NCBI RefSeq assembly: GCF_002101555.1
Contig: NZ_LQOL01000024.1
Location: forward strand, 1-53,680
Origin: Mycolicibacterium canariasense
Lineage (GTDB): Bacteria > Actinomycetota > Actinomycetes > Mycobacteriales > Mycobacteriaceae
Length of the DNA stretch: 53,680 nucleotides
Direction of reading: 5' to 3'
Each line of letters starts with the position of its first letter. Positions within the stretch are counted from its first letter, which is position 1. The notes beneath the pieces are model-generated. The model did not search any database. It was not told the DNA's origin and saw nothing but the letters and a program-made list of their open reading frames with translations. Below are positions 37,872 through 46,146 of this stretch, piece by piece. A program made the position numbers and the translations under genes.

Positions 37872-38597
37872 GTGGCGCTGTACGTCGTCACCGGCCCGCC
37901 CGCCAGCGGTAAGTCCACCTGGGTCCGCAACCACGCCCAGCCCGGCGACATCACCATTGACTACGACGCCATAGCCTCGGTGCTCACCCCACGCACCGAC
38001 GGCGTCGGCCACGACCACCCCGTCCACGTCAAGGCCGTCACCAAGGCCGCACGACAGGCAGCCATCGACACCGCCATCGGCGTATCCGGCGCCGTCGACG
38101 TGTACGTCATCCACTCCACGCCCAGCCCCGAGCTGCTCGCCAAGTACGACCGACTCGGCGCCGAGGTCATCACCATCGACCCTGGCATGGACACCGTGCT
38201 GGCCCGAGCCAAGGCCGAGCGGCCCCAACAGATGCAGGCCGCTGTCAAGCGCTGGTACCGAGAGAACACCGGCGCACAGCGCGACGAGGCCCGCAAGATC
38301 CGATCCAGCCACGCCTGGCGCGTCCTGGCCCAAGAGTTCAAGGACGAGTGCCAGCGGCACCGCAACCCCGATGGCACGTACGGCCGGCCATGCCACATCT
38401 GCAACCAGCCGATCGACTACGAAGCCCCGGCCCGCACGCCGCCGGCATTCGAGGCTGACCACTACCAGCCCGTGGCCATCCGCCCCGACCTCGCCTTCAT
38501 GAGGTCGAACCTGCGGCCCTCGCACTCGAAGTGCAACGGCTCTCGCGGCGCGAAGGCAGCACCCCAACAAGGCGAATGGGTCCAGCCCGCCTGGTAA
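37872..38597 (+). CDS. P-loop kinase-HNH endonuclease fusion
   Basis: A 241-residue protein from GTG 37872. Residues 1-115 are a P-loop fold with Walker A GPPASGKST and IDYDAIA. From about residue 170, CHICNQPIDY, then FEADHYQPVAIRPDL, NLRPSHSKCNGSRG form an HNH nuclease with paired zinc cysteines and the Asp-His catalytic core. Many cos phages carry an HNH next to terminase that is needed for cos cleavage; this gene lies directly before the cos-like repeats. The attached ATPase domain is unusual. Confidence 0.82.
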   Translation: MALYVVTGPPASGKSTWVRNHAQPGDITIDYDAIASVLTPRTDGVGHDHPVHVKAVTKAARQAAIDTAIGVSGAVDVYVIHSTPSPELLAKYDRLGAEVITIDPGMDTVLARAKAERPQQMQAAVKRWYRENTGAQRDEARKIRSSHAWRVLAQEFKDECQRHRNPDGTYGRPCHICNQPIDYEAPARTPPAFEADHYQPVAIRPDLAFMRSNLRPSHSKCNGSRGAKAAPQQGEWVQPAW

Positions 38598-38855
38598 CTC
38601 GGCCCGAACGAAAGTTTGCTGGGTCGCCGTCGGAGTTTGCTGGACCTGACCCCCGCGGCCCCCGGCCCCCTGGGGGGGTGGGTCGGCGTCGAAGGAGGGG
38701 GCCCAGGACCAGACCCCTGCGCAGCCATCGAGTTTCGCGGAGGCCGTCCCGGGACACATGTGAGGGCGGCCGACCTGGGCGGGCCGTCAGATTTGCTGGA
38801 AATCAGAGTTTGCTAGCCCGTCGACATTGTTTGCTGGTAGCGGAAGGTGGGAGGT
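38598..38855 (+). other. cos/pac-like region with repeated TTTGCTGG sites
   Basis: A non-coding gap between the HNH and probable small-terminase genes. AGTTTGCTGG occurs at 38613 and 38634, ATTTGCTGG at 38791, AGTTTGCTAG at 38807 and TGTTTGCTGG at 38828, always on the same strand. Two copies lie before and three after a very G/C-rich block (38650-38710, with C-runs and a run of seven Gs). This resembles a cohesive-end site flanked by terminase-binding repeats. Overhang not identifiable by eye. Confidence 0.6.
38613..38837 (+). repeat. Five TTTGCTGG-type direct repeats
   Basis: Copies begin at 38613, 38634, 38791, 38807 and 38828; the spacings are 21, 157, 16 and 21 bp. Multiples of about two helical turns within each cluster suit binding of a ring-shaped terminase small subunit. 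Confidence 0.65.
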
Positions 38856-39323
38856 ATGGCTGCTGAGCATGGCACTCGCAGCCGATACAACTCCGGCTGC
38901 CGCTGCGACCTGTGTGTGCAGGCAGAACGCGATTATCAGCGTGCACGGAAGCAGGCAAAGAACGAACAGAAAGCGACCGGCGGCAGCAAGCCGTCACCGG
39001 TTGCTGTGCTGCACAGTCCGCGCGCGGCGGCGCCCGCGCAGGAGCCCTCACACAGTCCAGCCCCCGCCGGTTACGGGCCCGTCGAGGCCGCGATCCGGAC
39101 GCAGCTGGCCGGCCTCTCGACGGTCGAGGCTCGGCCCGGTGAGGCCGAAATCGCGTACGCGCTGGCGCGGCTGCTGGACAACCCGCGGGCGATCGGTCAG
39201 CACCCGCAGGCGTCGGCCCGGCTGTCGGAGATGGTCGACAAGCTGCGCAAGGGCGCGGACAAGAAGACCGGGAAGTTGGCGTCGGTGCGTCGGATGACGC
39301 GACCGGAGTCGGCGACGGGCTGA
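38856..39323 (+). CDS. Probable terminase small subunit
   Basis: A 155-residue protein from ATG 38856 with GGAAGGTGGGAGG upstream. It begins with the EHGTRSRYNSGCRCDLC module, a small Cys module also found in other phage proteins, followed by a basic stretch and a Pro/Ala linker. The C-terminal half IAYALARLLDNPRAIGQHPQ and LSEMVDKLRKG resembles small-terminase C-terminal helices. The position directly between the cos-like repeats and TerL is the usual one for TerS. It ends 1 bp before the large-subunit start. Confidence 0.65.
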   Translation: MAAEHGTRSRYNSGCRCDLCVQAERDYQRARKQAKNEQKATGGSKPSPVAVLHSPRAAAPAQEPSHSPAPAGYGPVEAAIRTQLAGLSTVEARPGEAEIAYALARLLDNPRAIGQHPQASARLSEMVDKLRKGADKKTGKLASVRRMTRPESATG

Positions 39324-39324
39324 C

Positions 39325-40974
39325 GTGCCGACCGCCACCGCTGAGCGTCCGCAGCTGCTCGGCAGTGAGACGCCGCGCGTCTTCACCAAGCCGCTGCAGC
39401 CGCTGGTGCCCGGCGACGAGTACGGGATCGGCCGGACGACCAACGGGTACGCGGCGATCGCGTTCGCCGAGCTGATCCTGGGCCTGCGGCTGTTCCCCTG
39501 GCAGAAGTGGCTGCTGATCCACGCGCTGGAGCTGACCGCGCCGGTGGGCCCGGACGGGCTGTTCTCGTACCGGTTCCGGTTCATCGTCGTGCTCGTCGGT
39601 CGGCAGAACGGCAAGACGCTGGTCATGACGGTGCTGGCGTTGTGGCACCTGTACGACCAGGACTCGCCGATGGTGATCGGCACCGCGCAGGATCTCGCCC
39701 GGTCGGAGGCGGCGTGGGGTGAGGCCGTCGAGATGGCCCAGGACGACGAGGAACTGGCCGATCTGATCGAGAAGATCGACCAGGGTCACCCGAAGTTCAT
39801 GCGATTGGCGAAAACCGAAGAGACGCCGTGGTTCCGCGAGTACCGGGTGGCGTCGGCTACCCGCCGCGGTGGGCGCGGGTTCTCGGGCGATCTGATCCTG
39901 CTGGACGAGCTGCGGGAACACCAGTCGTGGGATGCCTGGTCGGCGGTCACGAACGCGATGAACGCCCGGCCGCGTGGCCAGGCGTGGGCATTCTCGAACG
40001 CTGGTGACGCGCTGAGCGTGGTGCTGCGGTTCCTGCGGGCGCAGGCGCACCGCGCGCTGGGGTGGCCGGACGGCGACGACGACGCCGAGGTCCTGGACGC
40101 GCTCGACGCTGAGATGGAGGAATACCTCTCCGAGCTCGGCGACGACGACGAGGTGCTGGGGTTCTTCGAATGGTCAGCGCCGCCAACGGCGAAGCGCACG
40201 GACCCGAACGCGTGGGCGCAGGCCAACCCGTCGATGAACCACACAGACATCGTTCCGGAGTGCGTCACCGACCGGGCGATCGCGGCGGCGCTGCGGGCCA
40301 ACCCGCCGATTCAGTTCGAGATCGAGGTGCTGTGCCGCTGGGTGGCGATGGCCGACGCCGGGCCGTTCCCCGAGGGCGCCTGGTCGGTGTCGCAGGCCGA
40401 CGCTCAGCGGCCGGCCGAGGACAGCCCGCTGATGGTGTCGGTGGCCGTGAACATGTCGCGGTCGCGGGCGTACATCGCGCGGGGCGGCTTCACCGAGGAC
40501 GGCGACGTGGTCGCCGGCATCATGGCCGACCGCGCCGGCGTGGACTGGGTGGTCCCGTGGCTGGTGGAGAACCGGGACACGTTCACCGCGGTCGTCGTGC
40601 AGTCCAGCGGCGCCCCGGCGACATCGCTGATCGACGCGATCGAAGGCGCCACCCTGAGCGACGGCAAATCGGCTGACCTGCGGGTGATCCCGTGGGGTGG
40701 TGCCGATGAGCACGTCGGATGTAGTGACGTGTTCGACCTGCTGGACCGGGACGAGAAGAACCCGGAGCAGCGCAAGCTGTGGCACCTCCCGCACCCAGGT
40801 TTGGACGCCGCCGCGACGTCGGCGCACGTGAAGTTCCTGTCCAAGGGCGCGTGGGTGCTGGACCCGATCCGGTCGCCGACCGATGTGTATCCGCTGCAAG
40901 GACTGATCGGCCTGACGTGGGGACTTCTCCACGAGCAGCCGCAAGAGACGGAAGTATGGGGATTCATGTCGTGA
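39325..40974 (+). CDS. terL: Terminase large subunit
   Basis: A 549-residue protein from GTG 39325. The ATPase domain has Walker A GRQNGKT (92-98) and Walker B LILLDE (190-195), with a coupling region and IGTAQDLARSEAAW. The nuclease domain has acidic residues around ADRAGVDWV and further downstream. Length and order agree with phage terminases of the Terminase_1/YmfN type. It packages DNA into proheads and cuts at cos. Its end overlaps the next gene by 4 bp. Confidence 0.92.
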   Translation: MPTATAERPQLLGSETPRVFTKPLQPLVPGDEYGIGRTTNGYAAIAFAELILGLRLFPWQKWLLIHALELTAPVGPDGLFSYRFRFIVVLVGRQNGKTLVMTVLALWHLYDQDSPMVIGTAQDLARSEAAWGEAVEMAQDDEELADLIEKIDQGHPKFMRLAKTEETPWFREYRVASATRRGGRGFSGDLILLDELREHQSWDAWSAVTNAMNARPRGQAWAFSNAGDALSVVLRFLRAQAHRALGWPDGDDDAEVLDALDAEMEEYLSELGDDDEVLGFFEWSAPPTAKRTDPNAWAQANPSMNHTDIVPECVTDRAIAAALRANPPIQFEIEVLCRWVAMADAGPFPEGAWSVSQADAQRPAEDSPLMVSVAVNMSRSRAYIARGGFTEDGDVVAGIMADRAGVDWVVPWLVENRDTFTAVVVQSSGAPATSLIDAIEGATLSDGKSADLRVIPWGGADEHVGCSDVFDLLDRDEKNPEQRKLWHLPHPGLDAAATSAHVKFLSKGAWVLDPIRSPTDVYPLQGLIGLTWGLLHEQPQETEVWGFMS

Positions 40975-41174
40975 CGCCGAAACAAGCTCTGCCCCTTGGG
41001 ACTCTCGCACTGGCCGCCATTGTCGCGGGCGTTGTTGTGCAGTTCGGTGTCGGGTGGGGTCTGCTCGTTGGCGGCGTGTTGCTGCTCGTCGCGGTGGTCG
41101 TTCTGTACGACCCCGTCGCGGGCCAGTCGGTGGCCCAGCGTGTCCGGCCGCGGGAAGCTCGTAGCCAGCAGTGA
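40971..41174 (+). CDS. Small membrane protein between terminase and portal
   Basis: A 67-residue protein from GTG 40971 (GTGA overlap); ATG 40956 is an alternative. Two close hydrophobic segments (LGTLALAAIVAGVVV and WGLLVGGVLLLVAVVVLY) form a membrane hairpin, followed by a basic tail. Small membrane proteins in this position occur in actinophages; role unknown. Confidence 0.65.
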   Translation: MTPKQALPLGTLALAAIVAGVVVQFGVGWGLLVGGVLLLVAVVVLYDPVAGQSVAQRVRPREARSQQ

Positions 41175-42688
41175 ACCTGCTGTCGCGGTTCAAGCTCGGG
41201 GTCAGCGCTGAGCGGGCCGGTCAGATCACGCTCGAACAGTATGCGGCGCAGCTGAATTCGTTCATGTATGGCGGGTTCGGCTACCCCGGTAGCGGCTATA
41301 AGGAGACGCTGTCGGACGGGAAGGCCACCGAGCGGCCGGCGAACAACTTCGAAGGCCTCACCCGCGGCGCCTACCAGGCCAACGGAGTGGTGTTCTCCTG
41401 CATGCTGGCCCGCCAGTTGGTGTTCTCCGGCATGCGGTTCCAGTGGCAGCAGATGCTCAACGGATCGCCGTCGGACACCTTCGGTAACCGCGAGCTGCGC
41501 GTGCTGGAACGGCCATGGGGCGGCGGCACCACCCAGGACTTGCTGTCTCGGCTGATCCAGGATGCCGACCTTGCCGGTAACTCGTACTGGGTGCGGCAGG
41601 GCGACGAGCTGGTGCGGCTGCGGCCGGACTGGGTCCGGATCGTCGGGCAGCGCCGGTACATGAACCAGACTGGCCGCGCGACCGACCTGAACCGCGGTGA
41701 CGGGCAAGTCGGTTGGGTGAAGATCGGCTACCTGTACAACGAGGGCGGTTGGCACCAGTCCGACAGCAAGATCGAACCAGTCGCCTTCACGGTAGACGAG
41801 GTCGCGCACTTCGCGCCGATCCCCGATCCGCTTTCGGACGTAGCCGCCGGAATGTCATGGCTGACGCCGATTCTGCGCGAGATCCAAGCCGATCAGGCCA
41901 TGACGAACCACCAGACCAAGTACATGGACAACGCGGCCACCCCGAACATGGTCATCCGGCACTTCGCCGGGGTCTCGGGTGTCAAGGGCGCGACGCAGGA
42001 AGCCGTCAAGGCGTGGGTCGCCGAGTTCGAGGACAAGCACGCCGGCCCTGGCAACTCTGGCAAGACGCTGCACCTGTACCCGGGTGCCGAGGTGACAATC
42101 GCTGGCGCTCACCTCAAGGAAATCGACTTCGCCAATGTGCGCGGCGGCGGTGAAGTCCGCGTCGCCGCCGCCGCTGGTGTCCCGCCAGTCATCGCCGGCC
42201 TGAGCAAGGGCCTGGAATCCAGCACCTACTCCAACTACTCGCAGGCCCGCCGCCGATTCGCTGACGGCACCATCCACCCGTTGTGGCAGAACGCATCCGG
42301 AACCATGGAACGCGTACTGACGGTGCCCAGCGACAGCACGCGACTCTGGTACGACTCCACCGACGTCCCGTTCCTGCGTGAGGACGAGAAAGACGCCGCC
42401 GCGATCGCCGCGATCAAGGCGTCGACCATCAACTCGTACATCACCGCCGGCTACGAGCCCGACTCGGTGGTGCTGGCCGTCGAGTCCAACGACCTGCGTC
42501 TGCTGAAGCACAGCGGCCGGTACTCCGTCCAGCTGCAACCACCCGGGAGCACGAACGGCCAACAGTCCCAGGACGATCAGGGCCGCGGCGCCGACATCAC
42601 GCTCGCTGAGGTGCGCCGAATCCTCGAACTGATTACACCCGCCGAGCAGCCCGCACTCCCAGCAGGCAGCACCGAGGAGGAACCGTGA
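41171..42688 (+). CDS. Portal protein (HK97-like)
   Basis: A 505-residue protein from GTG 41171. NNFEGLTRGAYQANGVVFSC is the typical start of the portal clip/wing region, and GNSYWVRQ and VRLRPDWVRIV follow. ATPNMVIRHFAGV, then VAAAAGVPPVIAGLS and STYSNYSQARRRF, match actinophage HK97-type portals. Twelve copies would form the DNA channel at the head vertex. Its C-terminal end overlaps the protease by 4 bp. Confidence 0.9.
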   Translation: MNLLSRFKLGVSAERAGQITLEQYAAQLNSFMYGGFGYPGSGYKETLSDGKATERPANNFEGLTRGAYQANGVVFSCMLARQLVFSGMRFQWQQMLNGSPSDTFGNRELRVLERPWGGGTTQDLLSRLIQDADLAGNSYWVRQGDELVRLRPDWVRIVGQRRYMNQTGRATDLNRGDGQVGWVKIGYLYNEGGWHQSDSKIEPVAFTVDEVAHFAPIPDPLSDVAAGMSWLTPILREIQADQAMTNHQTKYMDNAATPNMVIRHFAGVSGVKGATQEAVKAWVAEFEDKHAGPGNSGKTLHLYPGAEVTIAGAHLKEIDFANVRGGGEVRVAAAAGVPPVIAGLSKGLESSTYSNYSQARRRFADGTIHPLWQNASGTMERVLTVPSDSTRLWYDSTDVPFLREDEKDAAAIAAIKASTINSYITAGYEPDSVVLAVESNDLRLLKHSGRYSVQLQPPGSTNGQQSQDDQGRGADITLAEVRRILELITPAEQPALPAGSTEEEP

Positions 42689-43719
42689 GCACTGCCCAAC
42701 TGACCAAGCCCAAGGAGCTGCCGCGCGAGAACCTCGTCCGGTCCGTCGACTTCACCTTCCTGCGTGCCGCCGATGCTGCTGACGACGAGCAGAACGACGG
42801 CCGCACGTTCGTCGGCTACGGTGCCGTGTTCAACTCGCCGACCCGAATCAACTCGTGGGAGGGCGATTTCGACGAGCAGATCGCGCCCGGCGCGTTCCGG
42901 AAGTCGCTGCGCGAACGCACGCCCAAGTTCCAGTTCGACCACGGCCACCACCCACTCATCGGTTCGATCCCGATCGGGATGATCGAGGACATCCACGAGG
43001 ACGACCGAGGCCTGTACGTCCAGGCCCGGCTCGGTGAGCACATCATCATCGACCTGATCCGCGAAGCGATCGCCTCCGGCGCGATCGACGGAATGAGCTT
43101 CCGGTTCAGCGTTGTTCGCGACGAGTGGCGTGATAAGGACGGCAAGACGGTCAAGCCCGAAGACGTCAAGCGGATCCTGTACTACGGTGAGCAGCCCGAA
43201 CGAACCCCGCTGCTGCGCATTCTCAAGGAAGTCCGCGTCGCCGAGGTGGGCCCCGTCGTGTGGCCGGCCTACGACGGCACTTCGGCCGCGGTGCGCGCGA
43301 AGCTCACCGCCGCCGACGGCACGGTCCATTTGAACCTGGACCGCCTGAATAAGCCTGAGGAGCAACGCAAGTTGCTGCTCGTGGAGTCAGCGCTGCGCGC
43401 GCTGACCCCAGCCCCTTCGGGGGAAGCGTCCGATGAAGAGCCGCGAGACACCCCCGATGACGGGGCCGTCGAGCACTCGGATGAGGACAACGCTGCGCCG
43501 CAATCCACCGACTCGGCCGGAGAGCACGCAGACGATTCGCCGCGATCCACCGACGACTCGGCCGGAGAGCACGAATCCGACTCCCATTCCGATGCACCAC
43601 CCGCCACGGATGACCCCGTCGACGCCGCCCGCGCGGCAGCTGTCGAGCGGCTGTTCCAAGGCGCGTTCGACCTCGTCAGAAACACCCGGGAGGCGACCCC
43701 GCCTCCCACGAATGTTTAG
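42685..43719 (+). CDS. Prohead protease (HK97 family), with acidic C-terminal extension
   Basis: A 344-residue protein from GTG 42685. Residues 30-180 have the fold of HK97-type S78 proteases: FVGYGAVFNSPT, EQIAPGAFRKSL, FQFDHGHHPLIGS with the catalytic His, and GAIDGMSFRF with the catalytic Ser. The C-terminal 110 residues are acidic and repetitive and might serve as scaffold. It cleaves the capsid delta domain during maturation. Confidence 0.9.
   Translation: MSTAQLTKPKELPRENLVRSVDFTFLRAADAADDEQNDGRTFVGYGAVFNSPTRINSWEGDFDEQIAPGAFRKSLRERTPKFQFDHGHHPLIGSIPIGMIEDIHEDDRGLYVQARLGEHIIIDLIREAIASGAIDGMSFRFSVVRDEWRDKDGKTVKPEDVKRILYYGEQPERTPLLRILKEVRVAEVGPVVWPAYDGTSAAVRAKLTAADGTVHLNLDRLNKPEEQRKLLLVESALRALTPAPSGEASDEEPRDTPDDGAVEHSDEDNAAPQSTDSAGEHADDSPRSTDDSAGEHESDSHSDAPPATDDPVDAARAAAVERLFQGAFDLVRNTREATPPPTNV
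43503..43573 (+). repeat. Imperfect tandem repeat in the protease gene
   Basis: A 26-bp unit (43503-43528) recurs at 43545-43573 with a 3-bp insertion, encoding STDSAGEH and STDDSAGEH. It expands the acidic tail of the protease and keeps the frame. Confidence 0.7.
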
Positions 43720-43730
43720 GAGTTATTGCG

Positions 43731-45206
43731 ATGGCTCGCACCCACAAAGAGTCTCTCAACCGAGAGAAGGACATCCAGGACGAACTGGAGCGTCTGAAGA
43801 ACAAGAAGGACAAGACGCCCGAGGACATGGCCGCGGTACAGCCGCTGCTGGAAGAGTTCCGCGAGGTGCACCAGCACCGCTTGGACCTCGAGCACGACGC
43901 CGCACTGGCCGAGGTCCGCGCCGCGTCCGGTGTCGGCGTGTCCACGTCGACACCGGCCGACGAGGCTGCTCGCGTCGACCGTCGCCCCAGTGGCGACGTC
44001 GACATCGTCGACCAGAAGCGCTTCGGTGCCCCCGAACTGACGGGCAAGTACCGCGACCCGTGGGACATCTCGGAAATGCGGATGGGTTACGGCGACAGCG
44101 CCGCATCCGAACTGCGTTCCCGAGCCAAGTCCGCGGTCGAGCGGATGGAGTTCGCCGACGACAAGGTTCGCGAGGTCTGCACCCGCTACATCGAGCGGGA
44201 CGCCGACACCGACACCCCGGTCGCCCGCCTCGTGCTGGCCACCACCTCGCCGGCGTACTCGAAGGCGTTCATCAAGCTCGTCCGGTCCCGCGGTGAAGCC
44301 GCGGTGCTGAACGACGAAGAGCGTGAGGCCTACACCCGCGCGATGAGTCTGACGGACAACCAGGGCGGCTTCATGGTTCCCATGCAGCTGGACCCGACGA
44401 TCATCATCACCGCCAACGGTTCGTTCAACCAGGTGCGGCAGATCGCCCGGGTAGTGCAGGCCACCGGCGACGTCTGGAAGGGCATCTCGTCGGCCGGCGT
44501 GACCGGTTCGTGGGACGGTGAGGGTGAAGAGGTCTCCGACGACGCACCGTCGCTGGAGCAGCCCGAAATTCCGGTGCACAAGCTGCAGATCTTCGTGCCG
44601 TTCTCGCACGAGCTGCAGATGGACGCACCGGGCCTGGCCGACGAGATCTCGAAGATGATCGCCTTCGAGAAGGAGGTCAAGGAGTCCATCGCGTTCGTCA
44701 CCGGCTCCGGTGTCGGGCAGCCGACCGGCATCATCACCGCCCTGACCGGCACCCCGTCGGTCGTGCCCTCGGCTGGCACCGACACGTTCGCCGTCGGTGA
44801 CGTGCACAACCTGGACGCGGCGCTGCCGCAGCGGTACGCGTTCAACGCATCCTGGCTGGCCCACCGCGGCATCTACAGCAAGATGCGTCAGTTCGACACC
44901 AACGGCGGCTCCGCGCTGTGGGGCCAGCTGGCCGACGGCCGGAAGCAGGAACTGCTGGGCCGGCCGGATTACGTCGCGGAGGCGATGGACGGTGTCATCA
45001 ACGCGGGCCAGGACAACCTGGTGCTGGCGTACGGCGATTTCCAGAACTACGTGATCGCCGACCGCCTGGGCACCACGCTGTCCTACATCCCGCAGCTGTT
45101 CGGGCCCAACGGCCGTCCGGTCGGCAAGGCCGGCTGGCACGCGTGGATCCGTGTCGGCGCCGACTCCGTGAACGACTCGGCCTTCCGGGTTCTGAACGTC
45201 ACGTAG
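43731..45206 (+). CDS. Major capsid protein (HK97 fold)
   Basis: A 491-residue protein from ATG 43731 with TAGGAG upstream. The first 60 residues are a charged coiled coil (KDIQDELERLKNKKD), the delta domain removed by the protease. The mature part has GGFMVPMQLDPTIII, FNQVRQIARVVQATGD, VPFSHELQMDAPGL, TGSGVGQPTGIITAL and GNFQNYVI-like DFQNYVIADRLG motifs of HK97-fold capsids. Long N-terminal region between delta and fold (about residues 65-200) is larger than in HK97. Confidence 0.93.
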   Translation: MARTHKESLNREKDIQDELERLKNKKDKTPEDMAAVQPLLEEFREVHQHRLDLEHDAALAEVRAASGVGVSTSTPADEAARVDRRPSGDVDIVDQKRFGAPELTGKYRDPWDISEMRMGYGDSAASELRSRAKSAVERMEFADDKVREVCTRYIERDADTDTPVARLVLATTSPAYSKAFIKLVRSRGEAAVLNDEEREAYTRAMSLTDNQGGFMVPMQLDPTIIITANGSFNQVRQIARVVQATGDVWKGISSAGVTGSWDGEGEEVSDDAPSLEQPEIPVHKLQIFVPFSHELQMDAPGLADEISKMIAFEKEVKESIAFVTGSGVGQPTGIITALTGTPSVVPSAGTDTFAVGDVHNLDAALPQRYAFNASWLAHRGIYSKMRQFDTNGGSALWGQLADGRKQELLGRPDYVAEAMDGVINAGQDNLVLAYGDFQNYVIADRLGTTLSYIPQLFGPNGRPVGKAGWHAWIRVGADSVNDSAFRVLNVT

Positions 45207-45213
45207 TCACCTG

Positions 45214-45260
45214 CTGTGCGGTTGGGGGCGCTCCCACGAGGTGCGCCCCCAACCGCGCAG
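45214..45260 (+). other. Very stable hairpin after the capsid gene
   Basis: An 18-bp stem with one wobble pairs 45214-45231 with 45243-45260 around an 11-nt loop. It starts 8 bp after the capsid stop. No T-run follows. It may protect the capsid message or reduce read-through into the connector genes. Confidence 0.6.
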
Positions 45261-45281
45261 CCCCACCCCCGAAACCGCGTC

Positions 45282-45299
45282 GGGAGCTGCGCAGCTCCC
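45282..45299 (+). other. 18-bp perfect palindrome
   Basis: GGGAGCTGCGCAGCTCCC is fully self-complementary and lies between the large hairpin and the next gene's ribosome site. As RNA it can only form with a tight loop; as DNA it is a possible dyad binding site. Confidence 0.45.
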
Positions 45300-45324
45300 C
45301 ACCGCCGCAAGGAAAGAGCTGCAC

Positions 45325-45726
45325 ATGAGCCACCGCTGCATCAATGCCTTCGAATTCGCGGGGACGATCTACCCCGGCGGATCGCAGGTCGACGACGACC
45401 ATCCAATCCTGGCGACGCACGCGTCGTACTTCGCCCCCGTGCAGGGCACGGACCGCCCCGGCACCGAGACCGCCACGGCCGCGCCCGGCGAGCGGCGAGC
45501 CCCGCAGCCGGCCGCCGCCGACGTTGAGGCATGGCTGGCCGCGGAGAAGCAGTACGAGGAAGACGTCCAGGCCTGGCTGCTGGCCGAGGAAGAGCACCAG
45601 GGTGCGACCACCGCCGCGGCGTCGAGCGCCGGTGACGACGCGGACAAGAAGGCCGAGACGCACGAGTCCCAGGCCGCACCGCGCGCCGCTGGCCGCCGCC
45701 AGCGCCCCCAGGAAGGAAAGAACTGA
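45325..45726 (+). CDS. Small protein with DVEAWLAAEKQY repeats
   Basis: A 133-residue protein from ATG 45325 with AAGGAAAGAG upstream. The N-terminal 45 residues look like a small beta domain (CINAFEFAGTIYPGGSQVDD). It is followed by ADVEAWLAAEKQY and EDVQAWLLAEEEH, two helical repeats, and a charged tail. It lies directly after the capsid gene, so a head-accessory role is possible. One-bp overlap with the next gene. Confidence 0.6.
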   Translation: MSHRCINAFEFAGTIYPGGSQVDDDHPILATHASYFAPVQGTDRPGTETATAAPGERRAPQPAAADVEAWLAAEKQYEEDVQAWLLAEEEHQGATTAAASSAGDDADKKAETHESQAAPRAAGRRQRPQEGKN

Positions 45727-46139
45727 TGAACACCCTGCATACCCAGAGCCTGGCCGTGCTCGCTCTGCCGTCGGGAGCGCTCGACGACGACGCCACCGTG
45801 AACGGAGCGTCGATCGACCTCGCTCTGTTCAAGAACAACTTTCGCACCGCGCTGTTCGTGGTGACCGCGGGCGCCGTCACCGACGGCACACACACCGTCG
45901 CGCTGCAGCATTCCGCCAACGGCGCCGACTGGTCCGACGTCCCGGCCGACCGGGTGCAGGGCGGTCCCGTGGTGGTCGACAACACCAAGAGCAACACCGT
46001 CGCCCAGCTCGGCTACGTGGTCGGCACCCAGCGGTACGTACGCCTCAAGGTCACCACCGCGGATGCGACAACCGGCGGCGTGCTGTCCGCCGTCGCCCTG
46101 CTGGCAGCCGGGTCCACCGCCCCGCCGGCACGGGCGTAA
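45726..46139 (+). CDS. Probable head decoration or accessory protein
   Basis: A 137-residue protein from ATG 45726. A beta-rich composition with TALFVVTAGAVTDGTHTVAL, HSANGADWSDVP and YVRLKVTTADA resembles the small beta-sandwich proteins found after actinophage capsid genes. Function assigned by position only. Confidence 0.6.
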   Translation: MNTLHTQSLAVLALPSGALDDDATVNGASIDLALFKNNFRTALFVVTAGAVTDGTHTVALQHSANGADWSDVPADRVQGGPVVVDNTKSNTVAQLGYVVGTQRYVRLKVTTADATTGGVLSAVALLAAGSTAPPARA

Positions 46140-46146
46140 CCGCCTG

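Noticed and set aside
38531..38866. Plus-strand open frames across the cos-like gap
   Set aside because: Translations are Gly/Arg/Pro-rich low complexity over a region with direct repeats and G/C runs; no ribosome site.
42577..45140. Long minus-strand open frames across protease and capsid genes
   Set aside because: High G+C makes antisense frames stay open; plus-strand products have HK97 family motifs.
45214..45299. Rho-independent terminator after the capsid gene
   Set aside because: No T-tract follows either dyad and the downstream connector genes need read-through; kept only as hairpin and palindrome.
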